A program made the position numbers and the translations under genes. Positions 20,432 through 32,595 of a DNA stretch of 64,000 bases are shown here, piece by piece (positions within the stretch are counted from its first letter, which is position 1; each line of letters opens with the position of its first letter). The notes beneath the pieces were generated by a model. That model saw only the letters and a list, made by a program, of their open reading frames with translations, had not been told where the DNA came from and did no database searches. Origin of the DNA: Flectonema sp. DT1601 (Eukaryota; Euglenozoa; Diplonemea; Diplonemida; Diplonemidae); assembly GCA_964019425.1 (NCBI GenBank), contig OZ025824.1, positions 372,001-436,000 of the forward strand, given 5' to 3'.

Positions 20432-20930
20432 TCGTCGAAATTTGCAGGAAGAAATCGATATTCCTCAGGGGTACAAAGTAAGAACGAAAAAAAGGAAGCG
20501 GGAAAAAAATTGCATCTTTTCAAGGGAGAAGAAGAAACAAAAAAAAAAAAGATGGCAATTAACCTGGAAGGGAAGGGTAATCCGGAATTCAATATAAAAA
20601 AAAAGAAGAAAGGAGAACGAAACAAATTACTTAGTACCCAACTATGGTATAAAGTGTTAGTAATAAAGAAATATAAATATTATGAGGGGAATACGTTGAG
20701 GAGGAGGAAAGTTATTCCCTGCCGCCCTTCGATTCCCCTCACAAACAGCTCTTCCTAATGACGAGATACTATCACAGAAAGCAACAGTTTGCATGGCCAC
20801 CAATTTAACTTCAATCCAGAGCAGTACTTGTGATGTCTCCCTCCTCAAACAGGTATCACTTCCTGTTCCACGACTTAACTAATGGTTAAGCACAAAAATG
20901 AAGTTTGTTGCTCATGCTCCCGAGACGAAG

Positions 20931-20962
<32 letters not shown>

Positions 20963-21473
20963 CAGAGAAAAGTAAAAATGGAAAAAGAAAGGGCATTTGA
21001 CCTCCCCCCGCAATGAGATTTCCTCCCCCCACTACTCGTAGGTGGGGTGGGGGATAAAGCGCACAAATATTATTCACGGGAGAACTTTAAGCACTTGTTA
21101 GTAAACTGAAGGCAATTATAAATTCTGAAACTCCTCACTAACGGCAACAACTACATTGGACATTCTCAACCAATAATGTCCTCCCCACGCAGCTGGCGGG
21201 GGGAACAGTTGGTAAGCACAGTTGGCAATCACCACGTGTGCGATATCTAAAAATAAAAACAAAACAAAAAATAAGCCGATCGAAAAAAAAAAAGTTTCTT
21301 TTTTCGCTGCTAACTACCAAAAAAAAAAAAAAAATAATAATAATAATAAATTCCTCCAAAATTTCATATATTTCTCTCATTCTCTCTCTCAAGTCTTTTG
21401 TTTCTTTTTTTTTTTTCTATTCAGCCGTAGTACGATCGATTATAAAGTAAAGGGAAGTGATAGTCGTTACCAG

Positions 21474-21497
21474 GGCGGTGGCTCATTAGCCATCGCC
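21474..21497. other. Short GC-rich hairpin
   Basis: GGCGGTGGCT and AGCCATCGCC form a 10-bp stem (one G-T pair) around a CATT loop. It stands out as a compact GC-rich element within AT-rich intergenic DNA. Role unknown. Confidence 0.4.
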
Positions 21498-22895
21498 ATA
21501 TTCATTAATGCCAAACATACTACGGAGATTCAACGTTCGATATTTTTTATTTTAATTTTAATTTTTCTTTTTTTTTTTTTCTTCTTTCCCTTTCATGTGA
21601 GCCAACAACATTCTTGTTTTTATGTTATTTTTTTTTTTTTCATGGATTATTTCATTTCGTATGTGGGGATGTGTTTGTGTTTACAGACAGGAATGGGTCA
21701 CGCAACCCTTCTCAAAAAAAAAGGTGGTATAAAATAGAACAGAATGCCGTATTGCAGCCAACACAGGCGTGCACAAGAACGTGGAGACATCACACGTGGA
21801 ACGCTCGTTTGTATTTCGTTGTTATTGTTGTTGTCGGTTTTTTTTTTTTTTTTTTTTTTTTTTTTCATTGCAAAAATCAAATGAATCTCGTCAAATCTAA
21901 TGTTTTCCATTTCACTACCTGGGGATACACACGCTACTTGAGTACACAAGTCAGACAATATGGAACAAGATTGAATTAACTAACTTTTTCGCTGCGCGAA
22001 TAGTGCACCCAGAGGTATATTTCTTCATATTTCTTTTTCCCCTCTCCCCATCCTTCATTTCCCGGTTTCGTTTTTTTTTTTTAAAAAAAAAAAAAAAAAG
22101 AAAAAGAAAAAAATTGAACAAAAAAAAATAAAACAACAACACGTTATCGAGAGAGAGAATGAAAGACCAGACACAAGCGAGGCAACATTTTTTTTTAAAA
22201 AACAAAAGCAAAGAGAGGGAAGCAATAAACGCAAAAAAAAAAAAAAAAATAGTAATGTAGAGGTGACTATGGAAAAAAAAACACCCCGCACAATAGTAGA
22301 TGTGCTTTAATATTTGTGTTCATATCTGTTATTAGTCAGAGACACAAAAGGACGACAAAACTCACACAACCTGAAGTAACAAGTAAGGTTTTATACTCTT
22401 CCTAACTCCGAAGAGATAATAACCCACACCTCACATCTCGCACTGATGGGAAAGTATTGTCCTCACACAGTTTTAAATTAAGTTTAAATTTTTAGTAACT
22501 TGGGAAAGCATCCTGCGTGACAAGTGACAAGAGAGGAACGTGCGGATCAGGAACCGTCAGTCTCTAAAAAATTATCAAACCTGCGGGAAGTATACAACGT
22601 GGCAACTGGAGCTGAAATATTAGTTGCCCAAGTCAACAAATTGTGTGATTGTTGTTCCTTCAAAGAGTCCACAACTTACTGTGAGATTGATATCTAAAAG
22701 ACAGAGAGAGTACTACATCTGTATAACAAGTAATCATACATTCAGATCTCCTAACCTAAAAAGGTGGGGGAATGTCTTCCGATGTAATGACTTGCTATAT
22801 ATTCCTCTTCTCTCTCCGATTATTGTAATCTCATCAAAGACACACTTAGAAAGACTTCCTGAGGACTACGTTCATAAGTGGTTCACCTATGACAT

Positions 22896-24209
22896 TTAGT
22901 GTTGTAAACTCTTCGGTTCTGGAGCAGCAGTTCTTTTCTTAAGAATTTCAAGAAACTTTCTACGGGTTAGCTTCCTGGACTTTGTCTTCTTTGGTTTGCT
23001 GCCTGCAGGTTTTTGACTTTCCACAACAAGTGGTTTTCTCAAGATATCAGCAACATTCTCACCTAAATGACGAGTACGAATATCAGTCATAGCAGACTTT
23101 ATTGATTTCGGAGTGTAGTTTACTGCGGATGCTTCAAATCCTCGTAGTGGAGTAGACCAGTTGTGGAAGTCTTGAGTCTCACCGAATTGAATGGAACGAA
23201 ACAAGTTGTAAAGTCCCTCAACATGTTTTAACGAATCATAAGTATACTTAGCATTCTTCATAGAGATGTCTTTCACTCCCATTAGAACTACGGCAGTACC
23301 ACATCCTGCAACTTCATCAAAAGATGATAATTCAGATAATTCAACAGGTCTGTGTTCTACTTCATATCCCATCTGTGGTGCTAATTGCATAAGCATTCTG
23401 TTAGTACAGCTCATTAGAATGGTATCACTCTTTGGGGTGATGTACTTCTTCTGACCATTCTGACTATATTTAAGTCCAATAAAATTCGAAACTGAGAATT
23501 CTTCAATAAACTTCTTCTTCTTAGCGTCAAGGTACAATACTGTCGGAAACCCTTCAGCACGAGCTTGAATCGAAGGAAGGATATCGGCTCCGTAATTTCC
23601 AGAGACCTTTACGTTTCCAACACCAAGAGGAGCAGCACGGTCGTGCTCTTCCATCACCTTTACACTTACTGGGTTTAATCCACCTTTGTAATATGCTGAT
23701 ACTGGCATCGCAAGTACTGCAAAAGTGTATTGTGGAGCAGGTTGAAGACCCAATTGTGGACCGTGTCCAAACAAGATTGGTCTCAAATACATAGAACCAC
23801 CAGTTCCGTAAGGAGGTAAAAACTCGAGGTTTGCTTCAACAGCTCGGTGACAGGCTTCAATAAACATTTCTTCAGGAACTTCAGGAATCATCATTCTTCT
23901 GGCACCTTGTTGCATTCTTGTTGCATTACCGCCAATGTTCCAAAGTCTTGGTACACCGTCAGCGCAGGCATGAGCTTTGGTACCTTCAAACAAACCTTGA
24001 CCATAATGAATGGCACTACTCATAACATGAACATTAAAGTACGGCTCTTCTTCAATTACACCAGCATCCCATTTACCTTCAGCCCATGAATACTTAACAA
24101 ACCCGTTTGTTCTCCTGAAGTCAAATCCTAAATTCGACCAGTCGAGACCAGCAGTACCAATCTTCACGGAAGCTGTGCTGCTGAATCTCTTAGAGATGCG
24201 AGAGAGCAT
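22896..24209 (-). CDS. Branched-chain amino acid aminotransferase
   Basis: A 437-residue fold-type IV PLP enzyme that transfers the amino group between Leu/Ile/Val and 2-oxoglutarate. The N terminus (MLSRISKRFSS) looks like a mitochondrial targeting peptide. Family motifs: SSAIHYGQGLFEGTKA near residue 66, LRPILFG near 141, the PLP lysine in NVKVSGNYGADI near 203, the substrate-site region FIEEFSVSNF near 234, ITPKSDTILMSCTNRMLM near 255, and GCGTAVVLMGV near 307. The C-terminal tail (about residues 390-437) is an extra basic, lysine-rich extension not typical of the family. The start lies directly after a run of about 20 T on the plus strand, so the 5'UTR is oligo(A); a TTTAGTTTAG acceptor precedes it. 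Confidence 0.92.
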   Translation of the reverse strand: MLSRISKRFSSTASVKIGTAGLDWSNLGFDFRRTNGFVKYSWAEGKWDAGVIEEEPYFNVHVMSSAIHYGQGLFEGTKAHACADGVPRLWNIGGNATRMQQGARRMMIPEVPEEMFIEACHRAVEANLEFLPPYGTGGSMYLRPILFGHGPQLGLQPAPQYTFAVLAMPVSAYYKGGLNPVSVKVMEEHDRAAPLGVGNVKVSGNYGADILPSIQARAEGFPTVLYLDAKKKKFIEEFSVSNFIGLKYSQNGQKKYITPKSDTILMSCTNRMLMQLAPQMGYEVEHRPVELSELSSFDEVAGCGTAVVLMGVKDISMKNAKYTYDSLKHVEGLYNLFRSIQFGETQDFHNWSTPLRGFEASAVNYTPKSIKSAMTDIRTRHLGENVADILRKPLVVESQKPAGSKPKKTKSRKLTRRKFLEILKKRTAAPEPKSLQH

Positions 24210-24488
24210 TTTTTTTTTTTTTTTTTTTTCTACTAAACTAAAGATATTTACAAATTAGGTCACACTCGAATACACTTCTACTCATCTTAATAATCGAACA
24301 CATCCTCTAGAGATCAAAAAAAACGACTTCTGTTCCCTATCAACTGTTTCCAACTATTAGATAAAGCAAAATGCTGGCTACCAAATTACAACCATCCACA
24401 ACTAAATCTTCCTGTGTGGTCATTCATACCTGTTATTACCCAACATTCTCATTTTTTTATATCAATCCTGTGTGGCAAAACACCAAAA

Positions 24489-24519
24489 AAAAAAAAATAA
24501 TAATAATAATAATAATAAC
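24489..24519. repeat. (A)n(TAA)n microsatellite, first of seven copies
   Basis: An A run followed by 7 TAA repeats. The same tract recurs once per array unit with 6 to 12 TAA repeats, making it the most variable site of the array. Confidence 0.85.
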
Positions 24520-24781
24520 GGATAACAACAAGATCACAACACGTCACGTTTCAGTGTGTTCTCATCCCGGCTATGCAGCCCACACTTTCCTTGTTCAGTT
24601 TTCTTTCTTTGTTTTTTTTTTTTTTTGTCGACAGCGTTGCCTTTCGACAGACAGCCGGTAAGCAAAAAAAAAAGAAAAAAAACAACGAAAACCAAATCAC
24701 TGTTTCAACTGAGATGTCAAACCAAAGCACAACTAAATCCAAGCAACGTTAAGGTGTGTGTGTCGTGTAATTATTTTGGAT

Positions 24782-24802
24782 CCCGTGAGAGCAAATCACG
24801 GG
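24782..24802. other. Hairpin in array unit
   Basis: CCCGTGA and TCACGGG form a 7-bp stem with a 7-nt loop. The hairpin recurs in every unit, including the partial one at the right end, where adjacent bases differ (GGGATAGG instead of GGGTGGG). Confidence 0.5.
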
Positions 24803-25440
24803 TGGGAAAGGCAGGTTGCTAAGAATTAGTTGCGGCTTGACGATCTCGAGACCATTTAGGGGGGGAGAGGGAGGAGCAGAGCAGAGGAGGACCTGCGTCA
24901 CAGGGGACAAGATTTAGAACAACCAATCGAGACGCCCATCACGTTCCTCCTTTGCATAAAAAGGAGTTGGGGAGGAGAGGTAATTGTATTAGTTAGGAGA
25001 CACATAAAAAACAAAAGTGAAGTGACACAATATACATAATAAACGTATTATCGTGATAACCTTACGGCGAAACCAGCGCAATTAATTAATCAACGTGGCT
25101 CGCACACGCCATCACACTTCCCTTGATGGGAGCGTTAAGAGCAAAAACAAACAAAACAAAAAAAACGGACGGACAGGGTTGGGGGAAAAGAATATTCGCG
25201 TTCATCGAGATTTGCCAGATGCAGTGTTTGCCGAACAAAGCTCAGCATCGAGTACATTAACCTGAACAAACCCCGTATGGACGATAACCGGATTGTGAAG
25301 ATATGGATATATGTAATATAATATAAGAAAAAAACAACAACAACTTCTCATAAGCACGGAATGGCAACATCAAAATATCACCACTACTACACCAACAGGA
25401 CGACACATCATGTAATCCAATCCGATGCTTGTTTAAGTTG

Positions 25441-25515
25441 TTGTCGTCGCCGTCGTCGTCGTTGTCGTTGTCGTTTTCGTTGTCGTTGATGACGATGACG
25501 ATGACGATGACGATG
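25441..25515. repeat. GTC/GAC-GAT imperfect trinucleotide repeat
   Basis: A stretch of GTCGTC..GTT units that turns into GATGAC repeats, present once per unit. In the fifth unit (36601-36673) it differs in length and order from the others. Confidence 0.8.
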
Positions 25516-25898
25516 ATCGACTCGAATAAAAGGCCAGCTCGCTCTGCTGCATTCAACAGAAAAGGTTGTTAGTCGTTGAGTCTTAAGACGGATTCTTTGC
25601 ATGCATGAAAAAAGCATTCTCAGAGCACAGGGGTGAAAAAAAAAGAAAAAGCAAAAAGAATAGAAAAAATAAACAAAATAAAACCATGAGAGAGAAGGTT
25701 GGTGAGAGATATTCACATGCCGACAGGTTTGGTTTGGTTTGCTGCAGGTCAACTGCCGAATGAAGAGTATTCAGGTTTTGGTAGTCGACAAAGCGCCAAC
25801 TGGATACAGTTTTGCATGCGATTTCTCTGCCATCTTAGTGTTTTCGTTGAAAGTGATTTGATTTGATTGCCTGCCCGAATAGAATATTTTGCGAACGT

Positions 25899-25928
25899 CT
25901 CGGAATTCCCCGAATTCTGAATTCCGAG
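25899..25928. other. Perfect 10-bp hairpin downstream of the array gene
   Basis: CTCGGAATTC and GAATTCCGAG form a perfect 10-bp stem with a 10-nt loop that itself holds GAATTC. It lies about 270 nt past the stop codon of the array gene, so it may sit in the 3'UTR or the processing region. Repeated in all units. Confidence 0.5.
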
Positions 25929-26194
25929 GAGATGTTCTCGTGTGACAATTCCGTTTATTAAATTAAACAACCCATTACTTGACAACACACACACACACAC
26001 CACAACACAAGAGTTGGGCTTCTAGTTCGGTTAGGAGAACACCTCTTCCGAGGGATTACGAGAATAAGAAATCACCAACCCAAAGACAGACCGTCCTTGC
26101 CAGACAACTATTTCCAAATGATTCTCAAAGTGTTGATTAAGAAGATAAGGCACAGGCACACCAAAACAAAAAAAGGCACATTTCAAATACCCTC

Positions 26195-27022
26195 CTACTG
26201 AAAGGCCGCCTCCTTGAGAGCACAGTTGTGGCATCCTCCCCTGCCGCACGGAGGAATGCAACCTGCTCCTCCTCCTCCTCCATTCTGACTTGGACCCTGA
26301 AACGTCTTCGGGCACCAGTCGTCAACACACTCTCCCTTCAGGACCTTGCATTGCTTGCGATCCGGGTGCTCGCACTTGTCAACCGGATGGTCAGAGCAGT
26401 TCACACCATCTGCGGACATCGATACGAACATCAACTTCACGTTCGAATCGATGTCAATTCTCTCCTGCTCGTTATTTGCAAGCTGCTTTCTAAATGTCAT
26501 GAACTTGTGCGATTCCTCACCCGCATCGCTGATGAACTTCGGACCGCACTGCGAAGGAGTCCAACCGTTGGTCACCAGGTAGTTCGAGAAATCCTCATTC
26601 AATCCAACCTCACATCCCGAGCACTTGTAAACGTTCACATACACGTCGCACTTCTGCACTGCCGGGTCATTCGTGCACCACATTTTCATAAACGAGTTCG
26701 CCGCAATGTTCCATGTCGGGATGTAAGCGGCGTTCCCCAACTGAGATTCAGGCACGTCGAAGAATCTGGAACCAGTGGTTGCAGTGTCAATCCACCCAGG
26801 CATGTGGTTCCCTACGAACCCACCCCCAACAGGGAGCACTACCGGGGCTGCGCTCACCGTCGCCGTGCTGATCGTCGGCGCCGGTCCAAAAAGCATCGCA
26901 AACGAAACTCCTCCTTTCATCTTATCCTCTACGATGTGCTGCACGGCAGGCGAGTCTTGTTGTGGTTGGGCATGGGCCGCAACGAACACGGAAGCGACAA
27001 GGGCTGCTGCGATGGTCTTCAT
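26195..27022 (-). CDS. Secreted cysteine-rich protein, array copy 1
   Basis: A 275-residue protein with a clear signal peptide (MKTIAAALVASVFVAAHA, cleaved before QPQQ). The mature part has 14 cysteines, concentrated in the last 165 residues: KCSGC near 134, QCG, NCSD, KCEH, QCKV, ECVD, WCPK, then a glycine run (NGGGGGAGC) and a terminal PPCGRGGCHNC cluster. N-glycosylation is possible at NCSD. I recognise no family. The even cysteine number suggests disulfides in an extracellular or vacuolar protein. Codons are strongly biased to C/G at third positions compared with other genes here. With six copies, this points to a highly expressed product. The 5'UTR is about 45 nt after a pyrimidine-rich tract ending TTGCAAAG. 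The large reverse-strand open frame over it is a shadow. Confidence 0.85.
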   Translation of the reverse strand: MKTIAAALVASVFVAAHAQPQQDSPAVQHIVEDKMKGGVSFAMLFGPAPTISTATVSAAPVVLPVGGGFVGNHMPGWIDTATTGSRFFDVPESQLGNAAYIPTWNIAANSFMKMWCTNDPAVQKCDVYVNVYKCSGCEVGLNEDFSNYLVTNGWTPSQCGPKFISDAGEESHKFMTFRKQLANNEQERIDIDSNVKLMFVSMSADGVNCSDHPVDKCEHPDRKQCKVLKGECVDDWCPKTFQGPSQNGGGGGAGCIPPCGRGGCHNCALKEAAFQ

Positions 27023-28981
27023 TTTAATTTGGGTTGGTTGTTGTTTTTATTTGTTTTAATCAAAAGCTTTGCAACAGGAAAGGGAATATAAACATAAAAT
27101 TATTTACAACATTTAGCTTACTAAAAACAACCGACAGAGCTCGAACGGTCAACGAACCGTCTCCCTTATATCCCCCCCCTTCCAATAAACACAAACACAT
27201 TCATTCATTCCTGTTATTACCCAACATTCTCATTTTTTTATATCAATCCTGTGTGGCAAAACACCAAAAAAAAAAAAATAATAATAATAATAATAATAAT
27301 AATAACGGATAACAACAAGATCACAACACGTCACGTTTCAGTGTGTTCTCATCCCGGCTATGCAGCCCACACTTTCCTTGTTCAGTTTTCTTTCTTTGTT
27401 TTTTTTTTTTTTTGTCGACAGCGTTGCCTTTCGACAAACAGCCGGTAAGCAAAAAAAAAAGAAAAAAAACAACGAAAACCAAATCACTGTTTCAACTGAG
27501 ATGTCAAACCAAAGCACAACTAAATCCAAGCAACGTTAAGGTGTGTGTGTCGTGTAATTATTTTGGATCCCGTGAGAGCAAATCACGGGTGGGAAAGGCA
27601 GGTTGCTAAGAATTAGTTGCGGCTTGACGATCTCGAGACCATTTAGGGGGGGAGAGGGAGGAGCAGAGCAGAGGAGGACCTGCGTCACAGGGGACAAGAT
27701 TTAGAACAACCAATCGAGACGCCCATCACGTTCCTCCTTTGCATAAAAAGGAGTTGGGGAGGAGAGGTAATTGTATTAGTTAGGAGACACATAAAAAACA
27801 AAAGTGAAGTGACACAATATACATAATAAACGTATTATCGTGATAACCTTACGGCGAAACCAGCGCAATTAATTAATCAACGTGGCTCGCACACGCCATC
27901 ACACTTCCCTTGATGGGAGCGTTAAGAGCAAAAACAAACAAAACAAAAAAAACGGACGGACAGGGTTGGGGGAAAAGAATATTCGCGTTCATCGAGATTT
28001 GCCAGATGCAGTGTTTGCCGAACAAAGCTCAGCATCGAGTACATTAACCTGAACAAACCCCGTATGGACGATAACCGGATTGTGAAGATATGGATATATG
28101 TAATATAATATAAGAAAAAAACAACAACAACTTCTCATAAGCACGGAATGGCAACATCAAAATATCACCACTACTACACCAACAGGACGACACATCATGT
28201 AATCCAATCCGATGCTTGTTTAAGTTGTTGTCGTCGCCGTCGTCGTCGTTGTCGTTGTCGTTTTCGTTGTCGTTGATGACGATGACGATGACGATGACGA
28301 TGATCGACTCGAATAAAAGGCCAGCTCGCTCTGCTGCATTCAACAGAAAAGGTTGTTAGTCGTTGAGTCTTAAGACGGATTCTTTGCATGCATGAAAAAA
28401 GCATTCTCAGAGCACAGGGGTGAAAAAAAAAGAAAAAGCAAAAAGAATAGAAAAAATAAACAAAATAAAACCATGAGAGAGAAGGTTGGTGAGAGATATT
28501 CACATGCCGACAGGTTTGGTTTGGTTTGCTGCAGGTCAACTGCCGAATGAAGAGTATTCAGGTTTTGGTAGTCGACAAAGCGCCAACTGGATACAGTTTT
28601 GCATGCGATTTCTCTGCCATCTTAGTGTTTTCGTTGAAAGTGATTTGATTTGATTGCCTGCCCGAATAGAATATTTTGCGAACGTCTCGGAATTCCCCGA
28701 ATTCTGAATTCCGAGGAGATGTTCTCGTGTGACAATTCCGTTTATTAAATTAAACAACCCATTACTTGACAACACACACACACACACCACAACACAAGAG
28801 TTGGGCTTCTAGTTCGGTTAGGAGAACACCTCTTCCGAGGGATTACGAGAATAAGAAATCACCAACCCAAAGACAGACCGTCCTTGCCAGACAACTATTT
28901 CCAAATGATTCTCAAAGTGTTGATTAAGAAGATAAGGCACAGGCACACCAAAACAAAAAAAGGCACATTTCAAATACCCTC

Positions 28982-29809
28982 CTACTGAAAGGCCGCCTCC
29001 TTGAGAGCACAGTTGTGGCATCCTCCCCTGCCGCACGGAGGAATGCAACCTGCTCCTCCTCCTCCTCCATTCTGACTTGGACCCTGAAACGTCTTCGGGC
29101 ACCAGTCGTCAACACACTCTCCCTTCAGGACCTTGCATTGCTTGCGATCCGGGTGCTCGCACTTGTCAACCGGATGGTCAGAGCAGTTCACACCATCTGC
29201 GGACATCGATACGAACATCAACTTCACGTTCGAATCGATGTCAATTCTCTCCTGCTCGTTATTTGCAAGCTGCTTTCTAAATGTCATGAACTTGTGCGAT
29301 TCCTCACCCGCATCGCTGATGAACTTCGGACCGCACTGCGAAGGAGTCCAACCGTTGGTCACCAGGTAGTTCGAGAAATCCTCATTCAATCCAACCTCAC
29401 ATCCCGAGCACTTGTAAACGTTCACATACACGTCGCACTTCTGCACTGCCGGGTCATTCGTGCACCACATTTTCATAAACGAGTTCGCCGCAATGTTCCA
29501 TGTCGGGATGTAAGCGGCGTTCCCCAACTGAGATTCAGGCACGTCGAAGAATCTGGAACCAGTGGTTGCAGTGTCAATCCACCCAGGCATGTGGTTCCCT
29601 ACGAACCCACCCCCAACAGGGAGCACTACCGGGGCTGCGCTCACCGTCGCCGTGCTGATCGTCGGCGCCGGTCCAAAAAGCATCGCAAACGAAACTCCTC
29701 CTTTCATCTTATCCTCTACGATGTGCTGCACGGCAGGCGAGTCTTGTTGTGGTTGGGCATGGGCCGCAACGAACACGGAAGCGACAAGGGCTGCTGCGAT
29801 GGTCTTCAT
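28982..29809 (-). CDS. Secreted cysteine-rich protein, array copy 2
   Basis: The encoded protein is identical to copy 1 over all 275 residues, including the signal peptide and 14 cysteines. The flanks are also near-identical. The TAA tract to its left within the unit has 9 repeats. Confidence 0.85.
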   Translation of the reverse strand: MKTIAAALVASVFVAAHAQPQQDSPAVQHIVEDKMKGGVSFAMLFGPAPTISTATVSAAPVVLPVGGGFVGNHMPGWIDTATTGSRFFDVPESQLGNAAYIPTWNIAANSFMKMWCTNDPAVQKCDVYVNVYKCSGCEVGLNEDFSNYLVTNGWTPSQCGPKFISDAGEESHKFMTFRKQLANNEQERIDIDSNVKLMFVSMSADGVNCSDHPVDKCEHPDRKQCKVLKGECVDDWCPKTFQGPSQNGGGGGAGCIPPCGRGGCHNCALKEAAFQ

Positions 29810-31768
29810 TTTAATTTGGGTTGGTTGTTGTTTTTATTTGTTTTAATCAAAAGCTTTGCAACAGGAAAGGGAATATAAACATAAAATTATTTACAACATT
29901 TAGCTTACTAAAAACAACCGACAGAGCTCGAACGGTCAACGAACCGTCTCCCTTATATCCCCCCCCTTCCAATAAACACAAACACATTCATTCATTCCTG
30001 TTATTACCCAACATTCTCATTTTTTTATATCAATCCTGTGTGGCAAAACACCAAAAAAAAAAAAATAATAATAATAATAATAATAATAATAACGGATAAC
30101 AACAAGATCACAACACGTCACGTTTCAGTGTGTTCTCATCCCGGCTATGCAGCCCACACTTTCCTTGTTCAGTTTTCTTTCTTTGTTTTTTTTTTTTTTT
30201 GTCGACAGCGTTGCCTTTCGACAAACAGCCGGTAAGCAAAAAAAAAAGAAAAAAAACAACGAAAACCAAATCACTGTTTCAACTGAGATGTCAAACCAAA
30301 GCACAACTAAATCCAAGCAACGTTAAGGTGTGTGTGTCGTGTAATTATTTTGGATCCCGTGAGAGCAAATCACGGGTGGGAAAGGCAGGTTGCTAAGAAT
30401 TAGTTGCGGCTTGACGATCTCGAGACCATTTAGGGGGGGAGAGGGAGGAGCAGAGCAGAGGAGGACCTGCGTCACAGGGGACAAGATTTAGAACAACCAA
30501 TCGAGACGCCCATCACGTTCCTCCTTTGCATAAAAAGGAGTTGGGGAGGAGAGGTAATTGTATTAGTTAGGAGACACATAAAAAACAAAAGTGAAGTGAC
30601 ACAATATACATAATAAACGTATTATCGTGATAACCTTACGGCGAAACCAGCGCAATTAATTAATCAACGTGGCTCGCACACGCCATCACACTTCCCTTGA
30701 TGGGAGCGTTAAGAGCAAAAACAAACAAAACAAAAAAAACGGACGGACAGGGTTGGGGGAAAAGAATATTCGCGTTCATCGAGATTTGCCAGATGCAGTG
30801 TTTGCCGAACAAAGCTCAGCATCGAGTACATTAACCTGAACAAACCCCGTATGGACGATAACCGGATTGTGAAGATATGGATATATGTAATATAATATAA
30901 GAAAAAAACAACAACAACTTCTCATAAGCACGGAATGGCAACATCAAAATATCACCACTACTACACCAACAGGACGACACATCATGTAATCCAATCCGAT
31001 GCTTGTTTAAGTTGTTGTCGTCGCCGTCGTCGTCGTTGTCGTTGTCGTTTTCGTTGTCGTTGATGACGATGACGATGACGATGACGATGATCGACTCGAA
31101 TAAAAGGCCAGCTCGCTCTGCTGCATTCAACAGAAAAGGTTGTTAGTCGTTGAGTCTTAAGACGGATTCTTTGCATGCATGAAAAAAGCATTCTCAGAGC
31201 ACAGGGGTGAAAAAAAAAGAAAAAGCAAAAAGAATAGAAAAAATAAACAAAATAAAACCATGAGAGAGAAGGTTGGTGAGAGATATTCACATGCCGACAG
31301 GTTTGGTTTGGTTTGCTGCAGGTCAACTGCCGAATGAAGAGTATTCAGGTTTTGGTAGTCGACAAAGCGCCAACTGGATACAGTTTTGCATGCGATTTCT
31401 CTGCCATCTTAGTGTTTTCGTTGAAAGTGATTTGATTTGATTGCCTGCCCGAATAGAATATTTTGCGAACGTCTCGGAATTCCCCGAATTCTGAATTCCG
31501 AGGAGATGTTCTCGTGTGACAATTCCGTTTATTAAATTAAACAACCCATTACTTGACAACACACACACACACACCACAACACAAGAGTTGGGCTTCTAGT
31601 TCGGTTAGGAGAACACCTCTTCCGAGGGATTACGAGAATAAGAAATCACCAACCCAAAGACAGACCGTCCTTGCCAGACAACTATTTCCAAATGATTCTC
31701 AAAGTGTTGATTAAGAAGATAAGGCACAGGCACACCAAAACAAAAAAAGGCACATTTCAAATACCCTC

Positions 31769-32595
31769 CTACTGAAAGGCCGCCTCCTTGAGAGCACAGT
31801 TGTGGCATCCTCCCCTGCCGCACGGAGGAATGCAACCTGCTCCTCCTCCTCCTCCATTCTGACTTGGACCCTGAAACGTCTTCGGGCACCAGTCGTCAAC
31901 ACACTCTCCCTTCAGGACCTTGCATTGCTTGCGATCCGGGTGCTCGCACTTGTCAACCGGATGGTCAGAGCAGTTCACACCATCTGCGGACATCGATACG
32001 AACATCAACTTCACGTTCGAATCGATGTCAATTCTCTCCTGCTCGTTATTTGCAAGCTGCTTTCTAAATGTCATGAACTTGTGCGATTCCTCACCCGCAT
32101 CGCTGATGAACTTCGGACCGCACTGCGAAGGAGTCCAACCGTTGGTCACCAGGTAGTTCGAGAAATCCTCATTCAATCCAACCTCACATCCCGAGCACTT
32201 GTAAACGTTCACATACACGTCGCACTTCTGCACTGCCGGGTCATTCGTGCACCACATTTTCATAAACGAGTTCGCCGCAATGTTCCATGTCGGGATGTAA
32301 GCGGCGTTCCCCAACTAGATTCAGGCACGTCGAAGAATCTGGAACCAGTGGTTGCAGTGTCAATCCACCCAGGCATGTGGTTCCCTACGAACCCACCCCC
32401 AACAGGGAGCACTACCGGGGCTGCGCTCACCGTCGCCGTGCTGATCGTCGGCGCCGGTCCAAAAAGCATCGCAAACGAAACTCCTCCTTTCATCTTATCC
32501 TCTACGATGTGCTGCACGGCAGGCGAGTCTTGTTGTGGTTGGGCATGGGCCGCAACGAACACGGAAGCGACAAGGGCTGCTGCGATGGTCTTCAT
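31769..32595 (-). pseudogene. Secreted cysteine-rich protein, array copy 3, frameshifted
   Basis: The same gene as its neighbours but lacking one base near 32316 (AACTAGATT where the others read AACTGAGATT). The frame shifts after FFDVPES near residue 93 and stops after 111 residues, losing all the cysteines. The rest of the gene, including the whole downstream half, is unchanged, so the lesion is very recent or is a sequencing or assembly error. If real, the product would be a secreted fragment or none. Confidence 0.75.

Larger units (their letters stand above)
19543..22895. other. Gene-poor 3.35-kb intergenic region
   Basis: Extremely rich in A and T runs (for example 19763-19803, 20405-20430, 20938-20961, 21840-21865, 22073-22099) and in low-complexity purine or pyrimidine tracts. 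Contains a copy of a dispersed element at 19917-20022 and a strong hairpin at 21474-21497. The last 500 bp before the aminotransferase are of more mixed composition but show no coding frame that I can support. Confidence 0.6.

Noticed and set aside
25257-26003. Several open frames of 84-114 codons in the non-coding part of each array unit
   Set aside because: They start in microsatellites, consist largely of repeat translations (DNDND or RHRHR) and overlap each other; no acceptor-ATG arrangement.
26228-27091. Large plus-strand open frame (287 codons) over each array gene
   Set aside because: It lies antisense to the signal-peptide gene, is Arg/His-rich as expected of a shadow of GC3-biased codons, and is broken or altered exactly as the sense gene changes. 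All other genes are on the minus strand.
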